This document shows, piece by piece, positions 43,672 through 52,307 of a stretch of 64,000 nucleotides of DNA. The notes beneath the pieces were generated by a model, which had not been told where the DNA came from, did not search any database, and worked only from the letters and a program-made list of their open reading frames with translations. Position 1 is the stretch's first letter, and the number at the start of each line of letters is the position of its first letter. Source of the DNA: Caldinitratiruptor microaerophilus (GTDB lineage Bacteria; Bacillota; Sulfobacillia; Symbiobacteriales; ZC4RG38); contig NZ_AP025628.1 in NCBI RefSeq assembly GCF_025999835.1, forward strand, positions 558,001 to 622,000, in the 5' to 3' direction. The translations under genes and the position numbers were made by a program.

Positions 43672-44430
43672 ATGGGAGAGCGGGACGGGTACGGATTCGA
43701 CCTCCTCGCCTTCGGCCCCCACCCCGACGACGTGGAACTCGGCATGGGCGGCACCATCGCCCTGCACGCCGCCCGGGGTCACCGGGTGGCGATCTGCGAC
43801 CTCACAGCCGGGGAGTTCGGCACGGGGGGCGACCGCCGCACGCGGGCCCGGGAGGCGGAGGAGGCCGCCCGCATCCTGGGGGTCGGGCTGCGGGTGAACC
43901 TCGGCCTGCCCGACCGGGGCCTCGTCTACGGCGCCGGCGGACGAGGGGCCGGCGGGGAGCAGGTGCGCCGGGCGGTGGAGGTGATCCGGCGCCTGCGGCC
44001 CCGGGTGGTGGCGCTGCCGTGGGGCGACGACCGCCACCCCGACCACGTGGCCGCCCACCACCTGCTGCGGGAGGCGGTCTTCACCGCGGCGCTCGCCAAG
44101 TACGAGACGGCCGAGCCGCCGCATCGCCCCCAGCAAATGGTTTTCTACTTCCTCAACGACGCCCCCGAACCCTCCTTCCTGGTTGACATAAGCGTGTTCT
44201 GGCAGAAAAAAAGCGAAAGCCTGTTCGCATACCGGTCGCAGTTCGAGAGGACCCCAGGCGGGCCCGAAACGCCCCTCAACGCGCCGCACGGCCTCCTGTA
44301 CCGGATCGAGTCCCGGGACCGGTACTACGGCAGCCTCATCGGGGTCGGGTACGCCGAGGGTTTCCGGCTGCGGCAGCCGCCGGTGCTGGACGGCCTGCCC
44401 GGCCTGCACGGGCCGTCCGGCCAGGGCTAG
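43672..44430 (+). CDS. bshB: LmbE-family deacetylase, bacillithiol biosynthesis BshB-type
   Basis: A 252-residue zinc deacetylase. Zinc ligands: H and D in FGPHPDDVELGMGG and the later His in DRHPDHVAAHHLL. YRSQFERTPGGPETPLN and YGSLIGVGYAEGF are typical of BshB1, which removes acetyl from GlcNAc-malate in the second step of bacillithiol synthesis. ATG after GGGGGTGAGAACC. Divergent from mrfA with about 80 nt between; bshA follows. Confidence 0.92.
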   Translation: MGERDGYGFDLLAFGPHPDDVELGMGGTIALHAARGHRVAICDLTAGEFGTGGDRRTRAREAEEAARILGVGLRVNLGLPDRGLVYGAGGRGAGGEQVRRAVEVIRRLRPRVVALPWGDDRHPDHVAAHHLLREAVFTAALAKYETAEPPHRPQQMVFYFLNDAPEPSFLVDISVFWQKKSESLFAYRSQFERTPGGPETPLNAPHGLLYRIESRDRYYGSLIGVGYAEGFRLRQPPVLDGLPGLHGPSGQG

Positions 44431-44531
44431 CGGCCCCGGGGGCTGCGTGAGCACACGGCCCGGTGCGCCCGCACGGCCCGGCGCGGCCGGACGGCGCGCC
44501 GCAGGACTCCCCCGAAAGAAGGTCAGCCCCC

Positions 44532-45644
44532 GTGAAGATCGCGATCGTCTGCTACCCCACCGTCGGCGGCAGCGGCGTCGTGGCGACCGAGCTGGGCAAG
44601 CACCTCGCCCGCCGGGGCCACGAGGTGCACTTCATCAGCTCCGAGCCGCCGTTCCGGCTGCGGGGGTTCCGGCCGAACGTCGCGTTCCACCAGGTCGACA
44701 CCCCGAGCTACTACCTGTTCAAGGACGCACCCTACCTCCTCAGCCTGGCCAACAAGATCGCGGAGGTCCACCGCCACGTCCACCTCGACGTGGTGCACGC
44801 GCATTACGCCATCCCCCACGCCACGGCGGCCTATCTCGCCCGGGAGATGACGGCACCCGACGGTCCCCGGGTCGTCACCACCCTCCACGGCACCGACATC
44901 ACCCTCATGGGGCAGGAGCCCTCGTACGCCGGCAGCATCGCCTTCGCCATCGAGAAGTCGGACGGGGTGACGGCCGTCTCCGAGCACCTGCGCCGCCTGA
45001 CGGTCGAGACGCTGGGGGTTCGCCGGCCGATCGTCCACATCCCGAACTTCCTCGACTGCGACGAGTTCCGCCCGGCCGCCCCGCCCGGCCTGCGGGAGCA
45101 GTACGCCCGGCCGGGGGAGCGGATCGTCGCCCACCTGTCGAACATGCGGCCGGTGAAGCGGGTCGACCGGGTCGTGGAGATCTTCGCGCGCATCGCCCGG
45201 GAGGTGCCGGCGCGCCTCCTCCTCATCGGCGACGGGCCCGAGTGCCCGAAGGCCTGGCAGCTCGTGCGGGAGAAGGGGCTCACGGAGCGGGTGTACTTCC
45301 TGGGCAACCAGGACGAGGTCGTGCCGCTTCTCAGCATCGCCGACGTCTTCCTGCTCCCGTCGATCCAGGAGAGCTTCGGCCTCGCCGCCCTGGAGGCGAT
45401 GGCCTGCGGCACGCCGGTCGTGGCCAGCCGCATCGGCGGCCTGCCGGAAGTGGTGGGGGAGACGGGGTACCTGCTGCCGCCGGACGACGTCGACGGCATG
45501 GTCGCCGCCGCCCTGCGCATCCTGACCGACGCCGCCGAGCACGACCGCCTCGCCGCCAGCGCCGTCGTGCGGGTGCGGGAGCAGTTCTGCGCCGACCGGA
45601 TCGTCCCGCGGTACGAGGCGTTCTACCGACAGGTGCTGGGGTAG
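44532..45644 (+). CDS. bshA: N-acetyl-alpha-D-glucosaminyl L-malate synthase
   Basis: A 370-residue GT4 glycosyltransferase that joins UDP-GlcNAc and malate, the first step to bacillithiol. BshA features: KIAIVCYPTVGGSGVVATELG at the N-terminus, HAHYAIPHATAAYLA, TTLHGTDITLMG, and the GT4 E-x7-E motif in QESFGLAALEAMACGTPVV. GTG 44532 after GAAAGAAGG is preferred to an earlier ATG since KIAIVCYPT is the usual start. With bshB directly upstream. Confidence 0.95.
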   Translation: MKIAIVCYPTVGGSGVVATELGKHLARRGHEVHFISSEPPFRLRGFRPNVAFHQVDTPSYYLFKDAPYLLSLANKIAEVHRHVHLDVVHAHYAIPHATAAYLAREMTAPDGPRVVTTLHGTDITLMGQEPSYAGSIAFAIEKSDGVTAVSEHLRRLTVETLGVRRPIVHIPNFLDCDEFRPAAPPGLREQYARPGERIVAHLSNMRPVKRVDRVVEIFARIAREVPARLLLIGDGPECPKAWQLVREKGLTERVYFLGNQDEVVPLLSIADVFLLPSIQESFGLAALEAMACGTPVVASRIGGLPEVVGETGYLLPPDDVDGMVAAALRILTDAAEHDRLAASAVVRVREQFCADRIVPRYEAFYRQVLG

Positions 45645-45999
45645 GGTGGGTCCCGGCGGCCACCCGGGGGCCGGCGGTCCGGTGCGCCCGGCCCTGTGGC
45701 ACAACCACGACGGGGTTCCGCCGTCGCCCGCATCCGGTGTTTGCCCGGAGAACACACCGGTGCCCGGCGAGGGCGTCCGGCGGGTCCTTCGTGCCCCCAA
45801 CCGCGCATTTTGCAGGACTCATGCCGGGGGCTGCCGCACTGCCCGGCTGCGCCGCGCGCTTGACCGATCATATACGCGAAGCCGGGCTGGACGTGCTCGT
45901 GGCCCCGGCCGGCCCCGGCGGCGAGGTATCGAGGTATGAAGAGCCGGACGATGAGGCCTGATGGCCCGGGGACCCGCCCGGGCGCCGGGAGGTGAACCG
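45645..45999 (+). other. Intergenic region between bshA and fruK, no firm gene
   Basis: 355 nt. It holds an imperfect hairpin near 45738 (CCGGTGTT ... AACACACCGG) and a weak 46-codon frame ending at 45961 (45821-45961, ending in an acidic EVSRYEEPDDEA) that lacks a good ribosome binding site. TTGACC and CATATACG occur at 45860-45875 but at wrong spacing for one promoter. Confidence 0.4.
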
Positions 46000-46965
46000 G
46001 TGGCGAAGGCCGTGGCGACCGTGACCCTCAACCCCGCCCTCGACCGGACGGTCGAGGTGGAGGGGTTGCGTCTCGGCGGCACGAACCGGGTCGCCGCCGT
46101 GCGGGTCGACCCCGGCGGGAAGGGCCTGAACGTGGCTCGCGTGGCCCGCCGCCTGGGGCTGGAGGCCATCGCCCTCGGGCTCCTGGGTGAGGAGAACAGC
46201 CACCTCTTCCACCGCGTGCTGGCCTGGGAGGGCGTCGAAGACCGTCTGATCGAGGTGCCGGGGGAAACCCGGACCAACCTCAAGATCGTCGACCGCCTCT
46301 CCGGGCTCGAGACCGAGATCAACGAGGTCGGGTTCACGGTCACGCCGGAGCACCTCGAGCGGCTCCGGGAGGTGCTCGAACAGGTCCTGGACCGGACCGG
46401 CGCGCTGGTGGTGACCGGCAGCCTCCCGCCCGGCGCCCCGGCGGACACGTACGCCCGCCACATCCGGCTAGCACGGGCGGCGGGCGTCCTCACCGTCCTG
46501 GACGCTTCCGGTGACGCCCTGCGACAGGGGCTCCGGGCCGCCCCGGACGCGGTCAAGCCGAACCGGGCCGAGCTGGAAGAGGCCGCCGGCCGGCCGCTGT
46601 CCGATCTCGGCGCCGTCTACCGGGCAGCTTCGGACCTGCTCACGAGCGGGCCCGGGTGGGTTCTGGTCTCGCTGGGGGCCGAGGGCGCCGTGCTCGTGAC
46701 CCCGGAGGGAGCGTGGCGGGGCACGGTCCCGGACGTGCCCATCCGCAGCACGGTGGGCGCCGGCGACTCGATGGTGGCCGCGCTCGTGCACGGCCTCCTT
46801 CACGGCATGGACCCGCCCGGGATCCTGCGCCGGGCCCTGGCCGCCGGGGTGGCGACGGCGACCCTGCCGGGCACCGAGCTGTGCACGGCGGAGGCGGTCG
46901 ACGAGATGGCACGGGCGATCACGGTCCATCCGTGTGAGCCGGAGCGCGTCGGGGAGGACGACTGA
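46000..46965 (+). CDS. fruK: 1-phosphofructokinase
   Basis: A 321-residue PfkB-family sugar kinase. TVTLNPALDRTVEVEGLRLGG and DPGGKGLNVARVARRLG are the 1-phosphofructokinase N-terminal motifs; the C-terminal STVGAGDSMVAALVHGLL contains the catalytic Asp. It makes fructose 1,6-bisphosphate from fructose 1-phosphate. GTG 46000 has GGGAGGTGAACC upstream. First of a fructose PTS operon. Confidence 0.93.
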   Translation: MAKAVATVTLNPALDRTVEVEGLRLGGTNRVAAVRVDPGGKGLNVARVARRLGLEAIALGLLGEENSHLFHRVLAWEGVEDRLIEVPGETRTNLKIVDRLSGLETEINEVGFTVTPEHLERLREVLEQVLDRTGALVVTGSLPPGAPADTYARHIRLARAAGVLTVLDASGDALRQGLRAAPDAVKPNRAELEEAAGRPLSDLGAVYRAASDLLTSGPGWVLVSLGAEGAVLVTPEGAWRGTVPDVPIRSTVGAGDSMVAALVHGLLHGMDPPGILRRALAAGVATATLPGTELCTAEAVDEMARAITVHPCEPERVGEDD

Positions 46966-46966
46966 G

Positions 46967-47422
46967 ATGGAGTTGGCGCTGGGCGAGCTGCTGGACGAGC
47001 GTCTCATCACGCTCGACCTGCAGGCCACCGAACGGGAGGGCGCGATCCGGGAGCTGGCCGGGCTCATCGACCGGGCCGGGAAGCTGGCCGACCGGGACGA
47101 GTACGTGAACGCCGTGCTGGCGCGCGAGGCGCTCGGCAGCACCGGCGTGGGCCACGGCGTGGCCATCCCGCACGGCAAGAGCCCCGCCGTCCGGGAGGCG
47201 GCCGTGGCCTTCGGGCGTTCCCGGACAGGGGTCGACTTCGCGGCGCCGGACGGCCGGCCCGCCGACCTGGTGTTCCTGATCGCCGCGCCCGAGGGCGCAC
47301 ACGACCTGCACCTGAAGGCCCTCGCGCACCTGGCACGGCGCCTGGTGCACGACGAGGTCCGCGAGGCGCTGCGGCAGGCGGGTTCCGCGCACGAGGTGGT
47401 GCGGGTGCTCGCGCAGGCGTAA
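46967..47422 (+). CDS. Fructose-type PTS IIA protein
   Basis: A 151-residue stand-alone EIIA of the fructose/mannitol family. The phospho-His is H69 in VGHGVAIPHGKS. It would take phosphate from HPr and pass it to EIIB. Start ATG 1 nt after the fruK stop; GGGGAGG within the end of fruK. The EIIBC gene that it should serve is broken downstream. Confidence 0.9.
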   Translation: MELALGELLDERLITLDLQATEREGAIRELAGLIDRAGKLADRDEYVNAVLAREALGSTGVGHGVAIPHGKSPAVREAAVAFGRSRTGVDFAAPDGRPADLVFLIAAPEGAHDLHLKALAHLARRLVHDEVREALRQAGSAHEVVRVLAQA

Positions 47423-47473
47423 GGTCCCCGGTCTCGTAGCGGTTGGAAGCCCCTCACGCAGGAGGTGGACGAC

Positions 47474-47686
47474 ATGCCACGCAAGGTGGTGGCCGTGACG
47501 GCGTGCCCGACGGGCATCGCCCACACGTACATGGCCGCCGAGGCCCTTGAGAAGGCGGCCCGGGAGAGGGGGATCGAGATCCGGGTCGAGACCCGTGGGT
47601 CCGTCGGCGTGGAGAACCCCCTGACGCCCGAGGAGATCGAGGCGGCGGACGCCGTGATCGTGGCCGCCGACGCCAAGGTCGCATGA
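47474..47686 (+). pseudogene. Fructose PTS IIB domain, truncated
   Basis: A 70-residue N-terminal part of a fructose-type [25 protein letters not shown] with phospho-Cys C11, then [19 protein letters not shown] and [13 protein letters not shown], where it stops. A complete IIB has about 100 residues and is fused to IIC. ATG 47474 follows GGAGGTGGACGAC. The stop codon overlaps the IIC fragment by 4 nt (ATGA). See the next entry. Confidence 0.85.
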
Positions 47687-48084
47687 CGCCCCCGCTGGGC
47701 CTCGCCCTGGCGACCTGGCTGGCGCCCCGGAAGTTCACCCAGGAGGAGCGGGAGGCCGGCAAGGCGGCCGCGGTGCTCGGGATCTCGTTCATCACCGAGG
47801 GCGCCATCCCGTTCGCGGCAGCCGACCCCCTGCGGGTCATCCCGTCGATCATGGCCGGCTCCGCCGTCACCGCGGCGCTCTCCATGGCGTTCGGGGCGAC
47901 CCTCCGTGCGCCCCACGGCGGGATCTTCGTCCTGCCGATCCCCGGCGTGGTCGGGAACCTCGGGCTCTACGCCCTCAGCATCCTCGCCGGCACGCTGATC
48001 ACGGCGGGGGCCGTGATCGCCCTGAAGCCGGAGCTTGCCCCGGCCGCGCGGCCGGCCGGGCGCGTGCCGGCCGGAGCGCACTGA
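47683..48084 (+). pseudogene. Fructose PTS IIC domain, C-terminal remnant
   Basis: A 133-residue piece matching the last third of fructose [72 protein letters not shown]. The loss covers the end of IIB, the linker and the first two thirds of IIC, and the remaining parts are in different frames. The transporter is therefore presumably inactive unless the junction is an assembly error. The ATG at the junction with its 4-nt overlap could still allow translation. Confidence 0.82.
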
Positions 48085-48144
48085 CGCGGCCCGCGCCGCC
48101 GGGGCCGAGCCGGTGCTTTTGGAGGCGCAGGGTTCCGCCCGGCG

Positions 48145-48392
48145 TGACGGCGTTCTGCCATTTGGGTGATGAGACAATCGGTGTGGGGTCAAGCATCTGC
48201 GTTGTGTGGCACCGATTGTCTCACCACCCCTTCGCGCCGTCCGGCATGCCGGAACAGCAAGTCTCCGGTCGACCACAAACCGATGTTATGTCAAACCGAA
48301 ACCGCCCCGGACACCCGACCGGCCACCTGCTGGGGCCCGGTGAGGCAATCCGTGACACACAACCGGTTTCGTTGACTCGCACATCTTGACTC
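48145..48392 (+). repeat. Structured intergenic element, copy 3 (E3)
   Basis: Same plan as E1 and E2: TGACGGCGTTCTG (48145-48157), preceded by GGTTCCGCCC; hairpin GAGACAATCGGTG (48171-48183) / CACCGATTGTCTC (48210-48222), perfect over 13 bp and extendable by GGGTG/CACCC with one mismatch; GTTGTGT (48201-48207); GGTCGACC (48267-48274), exactly 10 nt, GTTATGTCAA (48285-48294); 51-nt terminal block (48342-48392) bounded by GAGGCAA / TTGACTC, one mismatch in seven. It lies 60 nt after the EIIC remnant and 171 nt before yhaO. The rest of the interval 48085-48563 holds no gene that I can support. Confidence 0.8.
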
Positions 48393-48563
48393 TTGGAGGG
48401 GGCCATTTCCAGTCGGCCCGGACGGCACCTGCGCCGCGTCGAACCGGCCGGAGAGCGAAGCCGGCGACCCGGGCGGCGGCGCGGCCGCGCGACGCACCGC
48501 CCGGCCCGGAAGGCGTAGGGGCGGCGCGCAGAGAAAACGCTTCCGGGGGGGTGCCGCCAGCCG

Positions 48564-49709
48564 ATGCGTCCCGTCAAGATCGTCCACTGCGCGGACGTGC
48601 ACCTCGACGCGAGCTTCGCCGGCGCCGGGCTCACGAACACGGCGGCGAAGCTCCGGGCGGAGGAGCTCAAGGACGCCTTCGCCCGCATCGTCGGCCTCGT
48701 CCGGTCCGAGGAGGCCGGCCTCTTCCTCATCGCCGGGGATCTCTTCGAGCACGAGTACGTGCGCAAGTCCACCGTGCAGTTCGTGATCGACCGCATCGCC
48801 CGGCAGATCCCGGACGTCCCGGTCTTCATCGCCCCGGGCAACCATGACCCCTACCGGCCCGACTCCTACTACGCCACCCTCACCTGGCCCCCCAACGTGA
48901 CGATCTTCGGCCCCCGCTGGGAGCGGGTGCACCTGCCGCAGCTCGGCGTCACCGTCCACGGCTGGGGCTTCGACCGGGAGCACGTGGCCGAGCGCCGGCT
49001 GGCCGAGCTCCGCATCGACCCGGAGGAAGCCGCGCGGGCGATCCAGATCGTGGTCCTCCACGGCTCCGACGAGCGCGTCCCCGCCGAGGAGGACGTGTAC
49101 CTGCCCCTGAGCGCGGCGGAGTGCCAGGCCACGGGCGCCGACTACATCGCCCTGGGCCACTTCCACGGCCACCACGTCGTCGCCACGCGGCCGGGGGCCG
49201 CCGGCCCCCTCGCCGCCTACCCGGGCAGCCCGGAGAGCCTGTCCTTCGGCCAGAGCCGGCCGCACGGCGTCCTGGTGGGGACGGTCGGCAGGGAAGGCAA
49301 CGACCTGCGGCTCGTCGCCGTGGGACAGCGGGAGCACCTCACCGCCGAGGTCGACGTCACCGGCGCCGCCACCCTCGAGGACGTCCTGGCCCGCGTCGAG
49401 GCCGCCATCCCGGCCGCGGACCGCGCCCGGCACCTGTACCGGGTCACCCTCACCGGCGAGGTCGACCCCGACCTGGACGCCGACCCGGCGGTCATCGAGG
49501 CCCGGCTGGCGGATCGCTTCTACTCCCTCACTGTCCGCGACCGCACCGCCCCGGCCCTCGACCTCCAGGCCCTGGCCGCCGAGAACTCGCTGCGCGGCCA
49601 CTTCGTCCGGGAGGTCCTCGCCCGGCTGGAGGGCGCCGCGGCCGGCGAGGCGGAGGAGCTCCGCCTGGCCCTCCGCTACGGCCTGCAGGCGCTCGCGGAG
49701 AGGAGGTAG
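48564..49709 (+). CDS. YhaO/SbcD-like metallophosphoesterase DNA repair protein
   Basis: A 381-residue calcineurin-like phosphoesterase. Metal ligands: CADVHLD (D, H), AGDLFE (D), APGNHDPY (N, H), VVLHGSD (H) and LGHFHGHH (H). It resembles Bacillus YhaO and the Mre11/SbcD nucleases. GGGGGGGTGCCGCCAGCC precedes the ATG. Partner of the SMC-like ATPase gene 5 nt downstream. Confidence 0.9.
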   Translation: MRPVKIVHCADVHLDASFAGAGLTNTAAKLRAEELKDAFARIVGLVRSEEAGLFLIAGDLFEHEYVRKSTVQFVIDRIARQIPDVPVFIAPGNHDPYRPDSYYATLTWPPNVTIFGPRWERVHLPQLGVTVHGWGFDREHVAERRLAELRIDPEEAARAIQIVVLHGSDERVPAEEDVYLPLSAAECQATGADYIALGHFHGHHVVATRPGAAGPLAAYPGSPESLSFGQSRPHGVLVGTVGREGNDLRLVAVGQREHLTAEVDVTGAATLEDVLARVEAAIPAADRARHLYRVTLTGEVDPDLDADPAVIEARLADRFYSLTVRDRTAPALDLQALAAENSLRGHFVREVLARLEGAAAGEAEELRLALRYGLQALAERR

Positions 49710-49714
49710 GCCCG

Positions 49715-52243
49715 GTGCGCCTGGACGAGCTCCGCCTCATCGCCTTCGGCCGCTTCCGGGACCGGGTCCTGCGCCTGGGGCCCGGCCTGAACGTCGTCTA
49801 CGGCCCCAACGAGGCCGGCAAGTCGACCCTCGTCCACTTCATCCAGGCGATGCTCTACGGCTTCGCCCGGCCGGACCTCAAGGTCCGCCGCCTTCTCCCC
49901 GAGCACGCGCGCTACCGCCCCTGGGCCGCCGGCGGCTACCGGGGCGCCCTCGTCCTCACCCTGGACGGCGGCCGGCAGCTGCGCGTCGAGCGCGACTTCG
50001 CCCGCCACCAGGCCCGGGTGTACGACAACGTGACCGGCGAGGCGCTCCCGTTCCCCACCGACACCCGGGGCGAGCCCCTGATCGGCGAGACCCTCCTCGG
50101 CCTCTCCCGGGCCGAGTTCACCAGCACGGTGTGCATCGGCCAGCTCCAGACCGCCCGGATCGACCCGGCCGACGCCGAGGCGCTCGCCGCCCGCATGGCC
50201 GCCCTCCAGGCGACCGGGCGGGAGGACGAGTCCGCCGCCCGGGCCCTGGCGCACCTGGAGGCCCGGGAGCGCGAGATCGGGTCGGAGCGGGCGCGCAAGA
50301 GCCCCCTCGGCGCCGCCCTGGCCGAGCTCGAGGCCGTGCGGGCGGAGGTCGACCGCGTCCGCCGCGCCCGGACTGAGAACCTGGGGCGGGAGGCGGAGCT
50401 CCGCCGGCTCCAGGCCGACCTGGCGAAGGTGCAGGCCGAGGAGGCCCGCGTCGGCGCCGCCATCGCTGCCGCGCGGGCGCGCGCCCTGGAGGAGCGCCTC
50501 GGGCGCCTCCTCGCCGCCGCCGGCCAGGCCGAGGCCGCCGCCGCCGAGGCCGCCCGCCTCCGGGAGGAGCTGGCACCCCTTGCCCCCCTGGCGCAGGTCG
50601 ACCCCGGCGAGGCCGAGCGCGTCCCCGCCTACTTCGAGGCGTACGTGGCCGCCCGGGCCCGTGAGGCCGAGGTGGCCGCGACGTTGCGCCGCCAGACCGA
50701 GGAGGTCGCCCGCCTGGAGGGGGAACTCCGGAACCTCGGACTGCCCGACGACGCCGCCGGCCTGGAGGCCCGGCTCGACGGCCTCCAGGCCGACGTCGAC
50801 CGACTCCAGGCCCAGGTCGCCGCCCGGGAGGCTGCCGCCGCGGCCCGCCCCGGTGCGGCCGCCCCTTCCCGCGCTCTTTTCTGGATCCTCGCTGCCGTCA
50901 CGGCCGTCGCCGCCGTGGTCCTCGCCCTCCGGTTCTCCCCCTGGGCGCTTGCCCTGCTGCTGGTCCCGGCGGCCCTCGCCTGGCTGGCCCTCCGCGCACC
51001 GTCGCCGCCCCCCGCCCCCGATCTGCCCGGCCTGCGGGACGAGCTCGAGACCCGCCGCCGGGAGCTGCAGGACCTCCTCCGGCAGCACGGGTGTGCCAGC
51101 GCCGGCGAGCTGAAGGGCCGCCTGCGCCAGGCGGCCGCCCTGCGGGCGCAGCTCGACGCCGCCCGGGCGGCCCTCGACCGCCTCCGCCCGGCCCCGGCCG
51201 GCCCCGTCACCCCCGACCCGCTCGACCGCCTCCTCGCCCCGCTCCGCATCGCCGCCGAGTGCAGCCCCGCCCTGGCCGGCGCCGTCCGCGCCGGCCCGCC
51301 GACCCGCGCCGCGGTCGACGCCTTCGTCCGGCTCTGGACGGCCTACCGGGAGGCAGACCGGCGCCTGGCGGACGCCGAATCCGCGCTCGAGCGGGCCTGG
51401 GAGCGGGCGGAGGCCGAAGCCGCCGACCTTGCCGCTGCCGGCCACGAGTGGGCGGCTGCCCTCGCCGGGGCCTGCTCGGCGCGCGACCCTGCCCGGCTGC
51501 GCGAGGCGGTGGCCGCCGCCCGAGCGGCCCTGCCGCCGGCCGCCCCCGGCGACGGCGGCGGGGAGCCGGCGCCCGACCCCCGCGCCCTACCCGACCTCGA
51601 GGCGCGGCGGGCGGCGCTCCAGGAGCGGGTCCGCTCCCTGACCGCCTCCCTCAGCGAGCTGCAGGGGATGATCCGCAAGGCGTACGAGGACCTGCCCGAC
51701 CTCGCCGAGCTCGAGCGCCGCCAGGAGGAACTGGCCGGGCAGGTAGAGTCGCTGGAGCGCCACCGCCGCGCGGTCGCCCGCGCCCGGGACATCCTCTCCG
51801 AGGTGGCCGGGCGGATGCACCGGGACTTCGCCCCCCGCCTCGCCGCTCGGGTCGGGCCGATCATCGAGGTCGTGACCGGCGGCCGCTACCGGGACGTGCG
51901 GGTGGGCGAGGGGCTGGCGCTCACGACCGAGGTGCCGGAGACGGGGGAGCTGAGGCCCGCGGGCGACCTCAGCTCCGGTACCCTCGACCAGTTCTACTTC
52001 GCCCTGCGGCTGGGCGCCGCCCTCGAGCTCACCGCCGGCGGCGAGACGCCCCCGGTGATCTGCGACGACTCGCTGGTGCAGTACGACGACGACCGGGCCG
52101 CCGGCGCCATCCGGTACCTCGCCGACCTGGCCCGGGGGCACCAGGTCGTCCTGCTCACCTGCCACCGGGCGCACGTCGAGGTGGCACGGGACCTCGGGGC
52201 GCAGGTGGTCGACATGACCGAGGGGGCGCACCGGGCCGGCTGA
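49715..52243 (+). CDS. YhaN/SbcC-like AAA ATPase with central coiled coil and membrane hairpin
   Basis: An 842-residue Rad50/SbcC-like protein of the YhaN type. Walker A GPNEAGKSTL at about 30; long Ala/Glu/Arg-rich coiled coils; two hydrophobic helices at about 385-430 (ALFWILAAVTAVAAVVLALRF, WALALLLVPAALAWLAL) as in YhaN; ABC signature LSSGTLDQFYFALRLG and Walker B PPVICDDSLVQYDDDR near the C-terminus. GTG start after GAGGAGGTAGGCCCG. It would act with the YhaO-like nuclease at the membrane. Confidence 0.88.
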   Translation: MRLDELRLIAFGRFRDRVLRLGPGLNVVYGPNEAGKSTLVHFIQAMLYGFARPDLKVRRLLPEHARYRPWAAGGYRGALVLTLDGGRQLRVERDFARHQARVYDNVTGEALPFPTDTRGEPLIGETLLGLSRAEFTSTVCIGQLQTARIDPADAEALAARMAALQATGREDESAARALAHLEAREREIGSERARKSPLGAALAELEAVRAEVDRVRRARTENLGREAELRRLQADLAKVQAEEARVGAAIAAARARALEERLGRLLAAAGQAEAAAAEAARLREELAPLAPLAQVDPGEAERVPAYFEAYVAARAREAEVAATLRRQTEEVARLEGELRNLGLPDDAAGLEARLDGLQADVDRLQAQVAAREAAAAARPGAAAPSRALFWILAAVTAVAAVVLALRFSPWALALLLVPAALAWLALRAPSPPPAPDLPGLRDELETRRRELQDLLRQHGCASAGELKGRLRQAAALRAQLDAARAALDRLRPAPAGPVTPDPLDRLLAPLRIAAECSPALAGAVRAGPPTRAAVDAFVRLWTAYREADRRLADAESALERAWERAEAEAADLAAAGHEWAAALAGACSARDPARLREAVAAARAALPPAAPGDGGGEPAPDPRALPDLEARRAALQERVRSLTASLSELQGMIRKAYEDLPDLAELERRQEELAGQVESLERHRRAVARARDILSEVAGRMHRDFAPRLAARVGPIIEVVTGGRYRDVRVGEGLALTTEVPETGELRPAGDLSSGTLDQFYFALRLGAALELTAGGETPPVICDDSLVQYDDDRAAGAIRYLADLARGHQVVLLTCHRAHVEVARDLGAQVVDMTEGAHRAG

Positions 52244-52274
52244 ACCTGGGGCGACCCCGGGGCGGCTGAGCCCG

Positions 52275-52304
52275 CCGCCGGCCCGGACCACCGGCCGCCG
52301 GCGG
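52275..52304. terminator. Hairpin between convergent genes
   Basis: CCGCCGGC / GCCGGCGG stem with an inner CCGG/CCGG pairing, between yhaN (plus) and the CoA-transferase (minus). No T-run. Confidence 0.4.
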
Positions 52305-52307
52305 GGA

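Noticed and set aside
41302-44454. 1050-residue helicase with a 288-residue N-terminal extension
   Set aside because: The extension is antisense to bshB and has shadow composition; the family start fits ATG 43590.
7535-48392. Reading the E elements as CRISPR repeats, tRNAs or simple terminators
   Set aside because: Only single, far-apart copies without regular spacers; no cloverleaf; the hairpins are internal to a 250-nt conserved plan and lack T-runs.
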